From: Pseudomonas sediminis
GTDB taxonomy: Bacteria > Pseudomonadota > Gammaproteobacteria > Pseudomonadales > Pseudomonadaceae
Direction of reading: 5' to 3'
Length of the DNA stretch: 64,000 nucleotides
NCBI RefSeq assembly: GCF_002741105.1
Contig: NZ_NIQU01000001.1
Location: 620,001 to 684,000, forward strand
The number at the start of each line of letters is the position of its first letter. Positions within the stretch are counted from its first letter, which is position 1. Both the position numbers and the translations under genes were made by a program. Shown here in pieces: positions 1-8,774 of the stretch. Below the pieces are notes generated by a model that was not told where the DNA came from, did not search any database, and saw only the letters and a list, made by a program, of their open reading frames with translations.

Positions 1-1272
1 TTCAACGCTGACGATGTGCTGTTCACTTACCAGCGCATGCTCGATCGCAACCACCCGTTCCGCCAGGCCTACCCCAGCGAGTTTCCCTACTTCACGGACA
101 TGGGACTGGACAAGAACATCGCCAAGATCGAGAAGACCGACGACATGACCGTGGTCTTCACCCTCAATGCCGTCGACGCCGCCTTCGTGCAGAACCTGGC
201 GATGAGCTTTGCCGCAATACATTCGGCCGAATACGCCGACCAATTGCTCAAGGCCGGCAAGGCCGCCGAGATCAACCAGAAGCCCATCGGCACCGGCCCG
301 TTCGTGTTCAGCCGCTATCAGAAGGACGCGGTGATCCGCTTCAAGGGCAACACGCAGTACTGGGCCCCGGAGCAGGTGAAGATCGACAACCTGATCTTTT
401 CCATCAATACCGACGCCTCGGTACGTGCACAGAAACTGCGCGCCGGTGAATGCCACGTCACCCTCAACCCGCGCCCTGCCGACCTGCAGAGTCTGCAGGC
501 CGACAAGAATCTCAATGTACCGACCGAGCCTGGCTACAACGTCGGCTACATCGCCTACAACGTCACCCGCGCGCCGTTCGACAAGCGCGAAGTGCGTCAG
601 GCGCTGGACATGGCGGTGAACAAGGCCGCGATCATCGACGCCGTATACCAGGGCGCTGGTCAGTTGGCTGTGAACGGCATGCCGCCGACTCAATGGTCCT
701 ATGACGAGTCGATCAAGGATGCGGCCTACGACCCCGAAAAAGCCAAGGAACTGCTCAAGGCTGCCGGCGTAAAGGAAGGCACCGAGATCACCCTGTGGGC
801 CATGCCCGTGCAGCGCCCCTACAACCCCAACGCGCGGCTGATGGCCGAAATGCTGCAAAACGACTGGGCCAAGGTCGGCATCAAGGCGCGCATCGTCAGC
901 TACGAGTGGGGCGAATACATCAAGCGTGCCCATGCCGGCGAGCACGACGCCATGCTGATCGGCTGGACCGGCGACAACGGTGACCCGGACAACTGGCTCG
1001 GCACCCTGTACGGCTGCGCCTCGGTAGACGGCAACAACTTCTCCAAGTGGTGCGACAGCGAATACGACAAGCTGGTGGTCGCCGCCAAGCGCGTGACCGA
1101 TCAGGAACAACGCAGCGAGCTGTATCGTCAGGCCCAGGTCGTACTCAAGCGCGAAGTACCAATCACGCCGATCGCTCACTCCACGGTCTACCAACCGATG
1201 CGCAGCAGCGTCAAAGGCTTCCAGATCAGCCCCTTCGGCCGCAACAGCTTCATCGGTGTCAGCAACGACTGA
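1..1272 (+). CDS. dppA: Periplasmic dipeptide-binding protein of an ABC importer (5' end missing)
   Basis: The reading frame is open from the first base, so the gene begins upstream; 423 codons remain of a family that is usually about 530 residues. The visible part matches the C-terminal two thirds of the SBP_bac_5 family of periplasmic peptide-binding proteins (DppA/OppA type), with a GTGPF turn near the start and long stretches typical of the family. It would capture di- or tripeptides in the periplasm and hand them to the DppBC permease encoded next. The signal peptide lies outside the window. Ligand preference cannot be read from sequence; several dppA paralogues with different peptide ranges are known in Pseudomonas. 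Confidence 0.9.
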   Translation, partial: FNADDVLFTYQRMLDRNHPFRQAYPSEFPYFTDMGLDKNIAKIEKTDDMTVVFTLNAVDAAFVQNLAMSFAAIHSAEYADQLLKAGKAAEINQKPIGTGPFVFSRYQKDAVIRFKGNTQYWAPEQVKIDNLIFSINTDASVRAQKLRAGECHVTLNPRPADLQSLQADKNLNVPTEPGYNVGYIAYNVTRAPFDKREVRQALDMAVNKAAIIDAVYQGAGQLAVNGMPPTQWSYDESIKDAAYDPEKAKELLKAAGVKEGTEITLWAMPVQRPYNPNARLMAEMLQNDWAKVGIKARIVSYEWGEYIKRAHAGEHDAMLIGWTGDNGDPDNWLGTLYGCASVDGNNFSKWCDSEYDKLVVAAKRVTDQEQRSELYRQAQVVLKREVPITPIAHSTVYQPMRSSVKGFQISPFGRNSFIGVSND

Positions 1273-1331
1273 TAGCCCTTTGCGCGATCGCCGCTGCGCC
1301 GACTGCCGTTACGCGACCGCCCTCGAACGAC

Positions 1332-1353
1332 GCCCCAGGCAAATGCCCGGGGC
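1332..1353 (+). terminator. Intercistronic hairpin between dppA and dppB
   Basis: GCCCCAGGC and GCCCGGGGC form a near-perfect stem (one A-C mismatch) closing on a 4-base AAAT loop, extended by partial pairing outside. No T-run follows, so it is not a classical terminator. Hairpins after a binding-protein gene and before its permease genes commonly protect the upstream mRNA and lower permease expression; that role is inferred here. Confidence 0.45.
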
Positions 1354-1449
1354 ACGTCGTGGTCGAACAGCTAACCTGCAACATGTGCGAAGGAATCGCC
1401 AGAATTCCGGGCTGCTCGATACCGTTCTGATTAGGAGTTACCCACCGCC

Positions 1450-2460
1450 ATGCTGAGCTTCATTGCACGCCGCTTGGGCTTGCTGATCCCCACCTTCTTC
1501 GGCGTCACCCTGCTGACCTTCGCACTGATCCGCCTGATCCCCGGTGACCCGGTGGAAGTGATGATGGGCGAACGCCGCGTCGACCCGGAAATGCACGCCC
1601 AGGCCATGGAGCGTCTGGGGCTGAACAAGCCGTTGTACCAGCAGTACTTCGACTACATCGGGCAACTCGCCAGCGGCAACCTCGGCGAATCGCTGCGCTC
1701 GCGTGAAAGCGTGTGGAACGAATTTCTCACCCTGTTTCCCGCCACCGTCGAACTGGCCCTGGCCGCCTTGCTGTTCGCCGGCACCCTGGGCCTGATCGCC
1801 GGGGTGGTCGCCGCACTCAAGCGCGGCACACCGCTGGATCATGGAGTGATGAGCATTGCCCTGACCGGCTACTCCATGCCGATCTTCTGGTGGGGCCTGC
1901 TGCTGATCATGTTCTTCTCGGTGGGCCTGGGCTGGACACCGGTTTCAGGACGTATCGATCTGCTCTACGACATCCCGCCGGTCACCGGCTTCATGCTGAT
2001 CGACACACTGCTTTCCGACGAGCCAGGCGCCTTCGTCGACGCCCTGCGCCACCTGATCCTGCCGGCCATCGTGCTCGGCACCATCCCATTGGCGGTGATC
2101 GCGCGGATGACCCGCTCGGCCATGCTCGAAGTGCTGCGCGAGGACTACATCCGCACCGCGCGGGCCAAAGGCCTGTCGCCGACGCGCGTGGTCTTCGTGC
2201 ATGGCCTGCGCAATGCGTTGATCCCGGTGCTGACCGTGTTCGGCCTGCAGGTCGGCACCCTGCTGGCCGGTGCCGTGCTGACCGAAACCATCTTCTCCTG
2301 GCCGGGCATCGGCAAGTGGTTGATCGAGGCCATCGGTGCCCGCGACTACCCGGTGGTGCAAAACGGCATTCTGCTGATCGCCTGCCTGGTGATCCTGGTC
2401 AACTTCACCGTGGACATCCTCTATGGCCTGGCCAATCCACGTATTCGCCATCAGAAGTAA
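1450..2460 (+). CDS. dppB: Dipeptide ABC transporter permease DppB
   Basis: This 336-residue inner-membrane permease belongs to the DppB/OppB family. It begins with an N-terminal membrane helix followed by the family motif FALIRLIPGDPV, has five further hydrophobic segments, and carries the cytoplasmic EAA loop near residues 210-245 (REDYIRTARAKGLSP) that docks onto the ATPases. It pairs with DppC to form the translocation channel for peptides delivered by DppA. The start at 1450 follows a good ribosome site (AGGAG at 1434-1438). It sits 178 bp after dppA, separated by a hairpin, and precedes dppC. Confidence 0.95.
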   Translation: MLSFIARRLGLLIPTFFGVTLLTFALIRLIPGDPVEVMMGERRVDPEMHAQAMERLGLNKPLYQQYFDYIGQLASGNLGESLRSRESVWNEFLTLFPATVELALAALLFAGTLGLIAGVVAALKRGTPLDHGVMSIALTGYSMPIFWWGLLLIMFFSVGLGWTPVSGRIDLLYDIPPVTGFMLIDTLLSDEPGAFVDALRHLILPAIVLGTIPLAVIARMTRSAMLEVLREDYIRTARAKGLSPTRVVFVHGLRNALIPVLTVFGLQVGTLLAGAVLTETIFSWPGIGKWLIEAIGARDYPVVQNGILLIACLVILVNFTVDILYGLANPRIRHQK

Positions 2461-2491
2461 GGAAGGCGCCATGCATAGCCACATCGTTTGC

Positions 2492-2564
2492 GTAGGGTGG
2501 ATGACGCGCTTTTCATCCACCGTGAAAACACGTCGGTGGACGGGTGAAGCGTCGTCCACCCTAC
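2492..2564. repeat. REP-like inverted repeat, GTAGGGTGGA class
   Basis: The ends GTAGGGTGGATGACGC and GCGTCGTCCACCCTAC are inverted copies enclosing a second CATCCACC/GGTGGACG pair. It fills the 117-bp gap between dppB and dppC without interrupting the operon. It is one of several short palindromic repeats in intergenic gaps of this window. Confidence 0.85.
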
Positions 2565-2577
2565 AAGAGGTGCGCCC

Positions 2578-3480
2578 ATGACCACCTCCACCCCACTCGA
2601 CCAGAGCCTGCTCTACCCCTCGCCGCTGAAAGAGTTCTGGCAAGCCTTCGCCCACAATACCGGCGCCCTCGGCGGCCTGGCGTTCATGATCCTGCTGGTG
2701 TTCTGCGCACTGTTCGCCCCCTGGGTCGCGCCGCACGACCCTAGCGAGCAGTACCGCGACTTCCTGCTCACCCCGCCGGTGTGGCTGGACGGCGGCCAAT
2801 GGCAGTTTTTGCTCGGCACCGACGAACTGGGCCGCGACCTGCTCTCGCGTCTGATCCACGGTGCACGACTGTCGCTGCTGATCGGCCTGGCATCGGTGGT
2901 GTTGTCGCTGATTCCCGGCATCCTGCTGGGCCTGGTCGCAGGCTTTTTCCCGCGCCTGCTCGGCCCCGGCATCATGCGCCTGATGGACATCATGCTGGCG
3001 CTGCCCTCGCTGCTGCTGGCGGTGGCCATCGTCGCCATCCTCGGCCCAGGGCTGATCAACACCATCTTCGCCATCGCCATCGTCTCGCTGCCTTCCTATG
3101 TGCGCCTGACCCGCGCGGCGGTGATGGGTGAACTGAACCGAGACTACGTCACCGCTGCGCAGCTGGCCGGCGCCAACCTGCCACGGCTGATGTTCGTCAC
3201 CGTGCTGCCCAACTGCATGGCGCCGTTGATCGTGCAGGCCACCCTGAGCTTTTCCTCGGCGATTCTCGACGCAGCCGCACTGGGCTTTCTCGGCCTCGGC
3301 GTGCAACCGCCGACGCCCGAGTGGGGCACCATGCTGGCCTCGGCGCGCGACTACATCGAGCGCGCCTGGTGGGTGGTGAGCCTGCCCGGCCTGGCGATTC
3401 TGCTCAGCGTGCTGGCGATCAACCTGATGGGTGACGGCCTGCGCGATGCGCTCGACCCGAAATTGAAGAATGCGCAGTGA
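2578..3480 (+). CDS. dppC: Dipeptide ABC transporter permease DppC
   Basis: This 300-residue protein is the second permease of the importer. It shows the DppC/OppC pattern: an N-terminal cytoplasmic tail, a first membrane helix near residues 30-50, a periplasmic stretch with the family motif [14 protein letters not shown], then five hydrophobic segments. The EAA loop ([14 protein letters not shown]) is near residues 185-200. The ATG at 2578 follows AGAGGTG. A REP-like palindrome separates it from dppB; the next gene starts 10 bp after its stop codon. Confidence 0.95.
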   Translation: MTTSTPLDQSLLYPSPLKEFWQAFAHNTGALGGLAFMILLVFCALFAPWVAPHDPSEQYRDFLLTPPVWLDGGQWQFLLGTDELGRDLLSRLIHGARLSLLIGLASVVLSLIPGILLGLVAGFFPRLLGPGIMRLMDIMLALPSLLLAVAIVAILGPGLINTIFAIAIVSLPSYVRLTRAAVMGELNRDYVTAAQLAGANLPRLMFVTVLPNCMAPLIVQATLSFSSAILDAAALGFLGLGVQPPTPEWGTMLASARDYIERAWWVVSLPGLAILLSVLAINLMGDGLRDALDPKLKNAQ

Positions 3481-3490
3481 GGAACCCGGA

Positions 3491-4447
3491 ATGAGCCTGC
3501 TGAATATCCGCAATCTCTCCGTACGCTTCGGCCCCGCCATGCCGGTGGTCGATGGCCTCGATCTCAGCGTCGAGCAGGGCGAAGTGCTGGCCATCGTCGG
3601 CGAATCGGGTTCCGGCAAGTCCGTGACCATGATGGCGCTGATGGGCCTGATCGACGCCCCCGGCATCGTCCAGGCCGACTGTCTGCAGTTCGACGGCACC
3701 GACATGCTGCGCCTCAAGGGCCGCCAACGCCGGCACATCGTCGGCAAGGACCTGGCCATGGTGTTCCAGGACCCGATGACCGCGCTCAACCCCAGCTATA
3801 CCGTGGGTTTCCAGATCGAGGAAGTGCTGCAGCAGCACCTCGGCCTGAAAGGCAAGGCGGCGCGGGCCCGCGCCCTCGAACTGCTGGAACGGGTGGAAAT
3901 CCCTGGTGCCGCCAGTCGCCTCGACGCCTATCCGCATCAGCTGTCCGGGGGCATGAGCCAGCGTGTGGCGATCGCCATGGCGATTGCCGCCGAACCCAAG
4001 CTGCTGATCGCCGACGAACCGACAACGGCGCTGGATGTGACCATTCAGGCGCAGATCATGGAATTGCTGCTCGACCTGCAGCGCGATCAGGGCATGGCTC
4101 TGGTGTTGATCACTCACGACCTGGCCGTGGTCGCCGAAACCGCCCAGCGCGTCTGCGTGATGTACGCCGGGCAAGCGGTGGAGCTGGGTCATGTGCCGGC
4201 TCTGTTCGACGCGCCCAGCCATCCCTATACCGAAGCCTTGCTCAAGGCCATCCCCGAGCACAGCGCCGGTGCCAGCCGCCTGGCCACCCTGCCCGGCATC
4301 GTGCCCGGCCGCTATGACCGCCCGCTGGGCTGCCTGCTGTCACCCCGCTGCCCCTACGTCCAGGAGCGCTGCCACCAGCAACGCCCAGCCCTGGAACCAC
4401 ATGACCGTGGCGCCGCGCGCTGCTTCTTCCCGCTGGAGGTGGCCTGA
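3491..4447 (+). CDS. dppD: Dipeptide ABC transporter ATP-binding protein DppD
   Basis: This is one of two ATPases that power the peptide importer (318 residues). Walker A (GESGSGKS) lies near residue 37, the ABC signature LSGGMSQR near 151 and Walker B (LLIADEP) near 171. The C-terminal oligopeptide-type extension has a cysteine cluster ([14 protein letters not shown]), which in related transporters binds an iron-sulphur cluster. An in-frame ATG at 3470 lies inside dppC; 3491 is preferred because GAGGAACCCGGA precedes it at normal spacing. Its stop overlaps the start of dppF (TGATGA), indicating translational coupling. Confidence 0.93.
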   Translation: MSLLNIRNLSVRFGPAMPVVDGLDLSVEQGEVLAIVGESGSGKSVTMMALMGLIDAPGIVQADCLQFDGTDMLRLKGRQRRHIVGKDLAMVFQDPMTALNPSYTVGFQIEEVLQQHLGLKGKAARARALELLERVEIPGAASRLDAYPHQLSGGMSQRVAIAMAIAAEPKLLIADEPTTALDVTIQAQIMELLLDLQRDQGMALVLITHDLAVVAETAQRVCVMYAGQAVELGHVPALFDAPSHPYTEALLKAIPEHSAGASRLATLPGIVPGRYDRPLGCLLSPRCPYVQERCHQQRPALEPHDRGAARCFFPLEVA

Positions 4448-5418
4448 TGAGTACCGTACTCGAAGCCCGTGCGCTGACCCGTCACTACAGTGTCTCGCGC
4501 GGCCTGTTCAAGCCGGCGGCCACGGTCCAGGCGCTCAATGGCGTGTCCTTCAGCCTACAGTCCGGCAGGACCCTGGCCGTGGTCGGCGAGTCCGGCTGCG
4601 GCAAGTCCACCCTGGCCCGCGCCCTGACGCTGATCGAAACACCCAGTTCCGGTAGCCTGCAGATCGCCGGGCACGAAGTGGCCGGCGCCAGCCATGCCGA
4701 GCGCAAGCAACTGCGCCGCGATGTGCAGATGGTGTTCCAGAACCCCTACGCCTCACTCAACCCGCGACAGAAGATCGGTGATCAGTTGGCCGAACCGCTG
4801 CTGATCAACACCCGTCTGTCGCGTGCCGAATGCCGCGAGAAAGTGCAAGCGATGATGCAGCAGGTGGGCCTGCGCCCTGAGCATTATCAGCGCTATCCGC
4901 ACATGTTCTCCGGCGGCCAGCGCCAGCGCATCGCCCTGGCCCGCGCCATGATGCTGCAGCCGCAGGTGCTGGTAGCGGACGAACCGACCTCAGCGCTGGA
5001 CGTGTCGATCCAGGCCCAGGTGCTGAACCTGTTCATGGACCTGCAGGAGCAGTACCAGACCGGCTACGTGTTCATCTCGCACAACCTCTCGGTGGTGCGT
5101 CATGTCGCCGACGACGTGCTGGTGATGTACCTAGGCCGTCCGGTGGAAATGGGCCCGGCCGAGGCGCTCTACACCCGCCCGCTGCACCCCTACACCCGCG
5201 CCCTGCTGTCGGCGACGCCGGCGATTCATCCCGATCCGGACAAGCCACGGATGAAGATCAGCGGTGAGTTGCCCAATCCGCTGAATCCACCCTCCGGCTG
5301 TGCCTTCCACAAACGCTGCCCGCATGCCGACGAGCGCTGCCGTAGCGAGCGCCCGGAGCTGCGCCTGATCGATGCACGGCAGGTGGCCTGTCACCATGTG
5401 GAGCGCATCGCCGGCTAG
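4447..5418 (+). CDS. dppF: Dipeptide ABC transporter ATP-binding protein DppF
   Basis: This second ATPase of the importer has 323 residues and forms a heterodimer with DppD in the family. It shows Walker A (GESGCGKS), the signature FSGGQRQR, Walker B (VLVADEP) and the C-terminal cysteine motif CAFHKRCPHADERC. The start overlaps the dppD stop by one base. It is the last gene of the operon; the following gap contains palindromes, and the next gene is convergent. Confidence 0.93.
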   Translation: MSTVLEARALTRHYSVSRGLFKPAATVQALNGVSFSLQSGRTLAVVGESGCGKSTLARALTLIETPSSGSLQIAGHEVAGASHAERKQLRRDVQMVFQNPYASLNPRQKIGDQLAEPLLINTRLSRAECREKVQAMMQQVGLRPEHYQRYPHMFSGGQRQRIALARAMMLQPQVLVADEPTSALDVSIQAQVLNLFMDLQEQYQTGYVFISHNLSVVRHVADDVLVMYLGRPVEMGPAEALYTRPLHPYTRALLSATPAIHPDPDKPRMKISGELPNPLNPPSGCAFHKRCPHADERCRSERPELRLIDARQVACHHVERIAG

Positions 5419-5454
5419 CGCCCCTCCGACCAACTGGTCGGTCGGGCGACCTTT

Positions 5455-5518
5455 GTAGGGTGTGCTGTGCGCACCGGGCAAGCACCGTGGTATTCGCGGT
5501 GCGCACGGCCCACCCTAC
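5455..5518. repeat. REP-like inverted repeat, GTAGGGTG(C/T)GC class
   Basis: GTAGGGTGTGCTGTGCGCACC at the left is mirrored by GGTGCGCACGGCCCACCCTAC at the right. Just upstream, CCGACCAACTGGTCGG (about 5427-5442) is a further small hairpin. Together they lie between convergent dppF and the response regulator gene and could end both transcripts. Confidence 0.8.
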
Positions 5519-5594
5519 CCAACGCACCTGAGCACATGCCGGCATGTGATCCGCGTCGTGACACTGGCGGCTTGTCGGCTGCCACAGAACCGCC

Positions 5595-6767
5595 TCAAGG
5601 CAGCGGCGGCAAGGTCAGCTCGATGCTTTCGGCCAGCGAGTCCTCCAGCCGCTGTAGCTCGACGCCAACCGCAACAGCGTCGTCGGCCAGGGTTTCGGCG
5701 ATATGCAGAAACTCCGTCGTGGCTTCGACGAAGGCCAACACCACCATGGGATCGAAGCGTGTGCCGCTGGCCGCGCTGATCTGCGCCACCGCCTGTGCCG
5801 GGCTGGTCGGCGGCAGGTAAGGATGCCGACAGCTCAGTTCTTCGAAGTGCCCCACCAGCGCCATCAGCCGCGCCGACAGCGGAATCTGCTCGCCATGCAG
5901 ACCTTGCGGATAGCCTTTGCCGTCCCAGCGCTCGTGCTGGCCATAGACGATGTCTTTGGCATCGGAGAGAAAGTCGGTGATGCTGCCCAGCTTGCGCTCG
6001 GCGCGTTCGAGCGCATCGCGTCCGGCGATCACGCCCTCGCTCAGCAGTCGCAGATCATTTTCATCCGGTTCACCGTGGCTGAGCAGCACACGATCCGGCA
6101 GGGTCAACCGGTCGATCACATGCAACATGGCCGACTTGCCCAGCTGGGCGATACGCTCCTCGTTCAGAGACTCGGACAAGGCCGGCTGCTGCCGCGCCAG
6201 TGCAGCGGTCAGGCAGGTCATGTAGCGCTCGATACGCTCCAGGCGACGGCTGCTCGGGTTGTCACGCATGACGGCAACGCTGGCCATGGCCTCGATGGTG
6301 ACGTCCTGCAAGCGCTGGATATCGCGAGTACGGTGCTTGACCTCAAGCTCCAGGTATTCGCTCTTGTCGCGCAGATAATCGGTGGCAGCCTTGAGTTGCA
6401 ATTGTGCCCGCACGCGGGAGAGCACGATGGGCGGGCTGACTGGTTTAGTGATGTAGTCGGCGGCGCCGAGGTCGAAGCCCAACTGCTCGTCAGCCGGATC
6501 GCTGCGACCAGTGACCAGGATCAACGGGATATGTCGGGTCTGCGGATCGGTCCTGAAGCGACGGCACAGCGCGTAGTCATCCTGCCAGTCGAGCAGAATC
6601 AGGTCCGGTTGCGGTCGCGACCTGGCAGCGCGTAACGCTTCATCACTGCCGACCAGGCGCACCTGGTAGCGGTCGACCAATAGCGCCCCCAAACGCTGGC
6701 GCGCGTCCACCGCATCGTCCACCACCAGAATCAGTTCCTGCTCCGGCCTATCGAGCATCCCGCGCAT
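5595..6767 (-). CDS. Response regulator with degenerate HD-GYP domain
   Basis: The protein (390 residues) has an N-terminal receiver domain with acidic pocket VVDD, phosphoacceptor D60 and conserved K108, then a linker helix (about 125-160) and an HD-GYP-type domain to the C-terminus. Normal HD-GYP enzymes degrade cyclic-di-GMP. Here the hallmark HDIGK is LHVID (216-219) and HHE is QHE (277-279). The ADVYDAL metal site reads VGHFEEL, and only the GYP at 285-287 remains intact. It is therefore probably not an active phosphodiesterase, perhaps a binding or protein-interaction module. The ATG at 6767 was chosen for its GGAGGTCGCC ribosome site; the frame stays open further upstream. It is divergent from ada. 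Confidence 0.82.
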   Translation of the reverse strand: MRGMLDRPEQELILVVDDAVDARQRLGALLVDRYQVRLVGSDEALRAARSRPQPDLILLDWQDDYALCRRFRTDPQTRHIPLILVTGRSDPADEQLGFDLGAADYITKPVSPPIVLSRVRAQLQLKAATDYLRDKSEYLELEVKHRTRDIQRLQDVTIEAMASVAVMRDNPSSRRLERIERYMTCLTAALARQQPALSESLNEERIAQLGKSAMLHVIDRLTLPDRVLLSHGEPDENDLRLLSEGVIAGRDALERAERKLGSITDFLSDAKDIVYGQHERWDGKGYPQGLHGEQIPLSARLMALVGHFEELSCRHPYLPPTSPAQAVAQISAASGTRFDPMVVLAFVEATTEFLHIAETLADDAVAVGVELQRLEDSLAESIELTLPPLP

Positions 6768-6938
6768 GGCGACCTCCACTGGCACCTGCCTAGTCATCAT
6801 TAAAGGCGCTGGGCTGTATTTGCGCTCAGGCCGACATACAAATGACCTCGGCAGCGGTTTGAAAGTGCAATGCGGATTGGCAGCGCAACCTGAGCAGCCG
6901 ACAATCGTCAGCAAAACCGTGACCAGAAGGGCTGCGCC

Positions 6939-7961
6939 ATGCTCGACCCGGAACGCTGTTGGCAGGCCGTTTGCGAACGTGATGGGGCGTTCGACGGACG
7001 CTTCGTTTTCACCGTACGCAGCACCGGTATCTATTGTCGGCCGAACTGCCCTGCGCGGCGGCCACGGCGCGACAATGTCAGCTTCTATGCCGATGCAGCC
7101 AGTGCCGAGGCAGCTGGCTTTCGCCCGTGCAAGCGCTGCTCGCCACATGGGCAAAGCCCGGCGCAGCAGCTCGACGCACTGGTTGCGGCCGCCTGTGATC
7201 TTCTGCGCGGTGAACAGCGCCTGACGCTGCCGCAACTGGCAGCCCGCATCGGCTTGTCGCCGTCACACCTGGCCCGTGCGTTCAAGGCGCGTACCGGGAT
7301 GACGCCCAATGCCTGGGCGGCGGCGCAACGCCGCCAGCGCCTGGACGCCGAGTTGCCACAGGCAGATAACGTGCTCGAGGCGGCCCTGGCCGCTGGCTAT
7401 TCCGGCACCCGCGCGCTGTATGAAAAGCCCCAGGCCATGAGCCCGGCGCAGCGCCGCCAACGTGGTGCGGGCGAACGACTGCGCTACAGCATCGCCCCCT
7501 GCCCGCTCGGCCAGGTGCTGCTGGCAACGAGTGACAAGGGTGTTTGTGCATTGCTGTTCGGCGACGAGCCGACTGCCTTGCGTGACGAGTTGCAACAACG
7601 CTTCGGCGCCGCCCAGCTCGAAGAAGATCAACAAGGTCTGCGCAACTGGCTGCAGCAAGTGTTGGCGCAATTACAGGAGCCGGAGCGCGCCGCCCATCTG
7701 CCCCTGGATATTCGCGGCACGGCCTTTCAGCAACGCGTCTGGCAGGCGCTGCAGCATATTCCCAGCGGCGAAACCCGCAGCTACGCCGACCTGGCCGGAC
7801 AGCTGCACAGTCATCCACGGGCGATTGCCCGCGCCTGTGCCAGCAACGCCATAGGCCTGTTGCTACCCTGCCATCGCGTCGTGGCCAGCGATGGCAGCCT
7901 CAGCGGCTATCGCTGGGGGTTGCAACGCAAACGGCGGTTGCTGGAGCAGGAGCAGTCGTAG
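6939..7961 (+). CDS. ada: Bifunctional Ada: methylphosphotriester and O6-methylguanine-DNA methyltransferase / transcriptional activator
   Basis: This 340-residue protein repairs alkylated DNA and activates the adaptive response. The N-terminal zinc domain has the four cysteines of the methylphosphotriester acceptor site (GIYCRPNCP and FRPCKRC). An AraC-type helix-turn-helix spans about residues 85-165, and the C-terminal methyltransferase carries the PCHRVV active site with acceptor C311. Length and domain order match Ada. The ATG at 6939 follows AGAAGGG. The 170 bp upstream is a divergent promoter region shared with the response regulator gene. Confidence 0.95.
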   Translation: MLDPERCWQAVCERDGAFDGRFVFTVRSTGIYCRPNCPARRPRRDNVSFYADAASAEAAGFRPCKRCSPHGQSPAQQLDALVAAACDLLRGEQRLTLPQLAARIGLSPSHLARAFKARTGMTPNAWAAAQRRQRLDAELPQADNVLEAALAAGYSGTRALYEKPQAMSPAQRRQRGAGERLRYSIAPCPLGQVLLATSDKGVCALLFGDEPTALRDELQQRFGAAQLEEDQQGLRNWLQQVLAQLQEPERAAHLPLDIRGTAFQQRVWQALQHIPSGETRSYADLAGQLHSHPRAIARACASNAIGLLLPCHRVVASDGSLSGYRWGLQRKRRLLEQEQS

Positions 7962-7967
7962 CGCTGT

Positions 7968-8008
7968 CGGTGCGCGCTGGCACCCGTAGGGTGCGCCATG
8001 CGCACCAG
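7968..8008. repeat. REP-like element, GTAGGGTGCGCC class
   Basis: GGTGCGCGCTGGCACC is followed by GTAGGGTGCGCCATGCGCACC, two small palindromes of the same class as at 5455 and 54954. It lies between the convergent ada and DJ-1 family genes. Confidence 0.7.
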
Positions 8009-8023
8009 CCCTCTCATCGGCCT

Positions 8024-8575
8024 CTAGGCCAGCATCGCCTTGGCCACCTCGGTGCGCGTGCCGCGCCCGACCAGCTGCTCTACAAGCGTCAGAGCAAAGG
8101 CCAGTGCCGTTCCCGGGCCCTGGCTGGTGATGCAATTGCCATCGACCACCACTGCCTCATCGACGAAGGTGCAGCCACTCAGTCGATCACTGAACGCCGG
8201 ATAGCAGGTCATCCGTCGCTGCCTGAGCACCCCGTACTGCTGCAGGGCCAACGCAGGCGCGGCGCATATCGCGGCGAACAGCTCGCCCGCCTTAGCCTGC
8301 TTGCGCACACGTTCGGCCAGTGGTTCGAAGTCGGCCAGGCGCTGCGCACCAGGCATCCCACCGGGCAGGACGATCAGGTCGAAATCCTGTGCCAGCACGT
8401 CCACCAACATGGCATCAGCGGTCAGCCGGGTACCGCGGGCGCAGGTGATCATCCTGCGCTCTTCGATACTCGCCACCAGTACCTCGACATCGGCGCGGCG
8501 CAGCACATCGATCAGGGTCACGCATTCGAGATCTTCGACACCATCAGCGACTGTAATCAGTGCTCGCTTGCTCAT
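8024..8575 (-). CDS. DJ-1/PfpI family protein (YajL-like)
   Basis: This 183-residue cytoplasmic protein is full length for the DJ-1/ThiJ/PfpI superfamily. The conserved glutamate is in GVEDLE near residue 15-18, and the nucleophile-elbow cysteine is C104 in AAICAAPA. Members act as glyoxalases, protein deglycases or redox-sensitive chaperones; the exact activity is debated in the family and cannot be told from sequence. It is convergent with ada, with a REP-like element between, and the only gene in its apparent transcript. The start at 8575 has a suitable GGAGTAG ribosome site. Confidence 0.88.
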   Translation of the reverse strand: MSKRALITVADGVEDLECVTLIDVLRRADVEVLVASIEERRMITCARGTRLTADAMLVDVLAQDFDLIVLPGGMPGAQRLADFEPLAERVRKQAKAGELFAAICAAPALALQQYGVLRQRRMTCYPAFSDRLSGCTFVDEAVVVDGNCITSQGPGTALAFALTLVEQLVGRGTRTEVAKAMLA

Positions 8576-8774
8576 CTCACTACTCCTTCAGACAGAAAAT
8601 GAAACTGTCCACCTGGTCATAAAAGGACACGGCAGACCTTGAATTCACCCGGCAAAACCTTGCTGTTATGATGCGCGGCTTTTGCGAAATCGAGCAATTT
8701 TCCGGCCTGCGTGGACGGATGTGCTTTGCTTTGTGCAGATCAATTCAGGCGCGCTTGCGCCTCGGGGAGCCACC

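Noticed and set aside
1945..3789. 614-codon open frame on the minus strand across dppB-dppC-dppD
   Set aside because: It is antisense to three clear transporter genes, with Gln/His/Arg-rich composition typical of the reverse frame in GC-rich DNA.
8600..8774. Purine or guanidine riboswitch upstream of the NCS2 permease
   Set aside because: I could not match any known consensus core by eye; only a small hairpin is visible.
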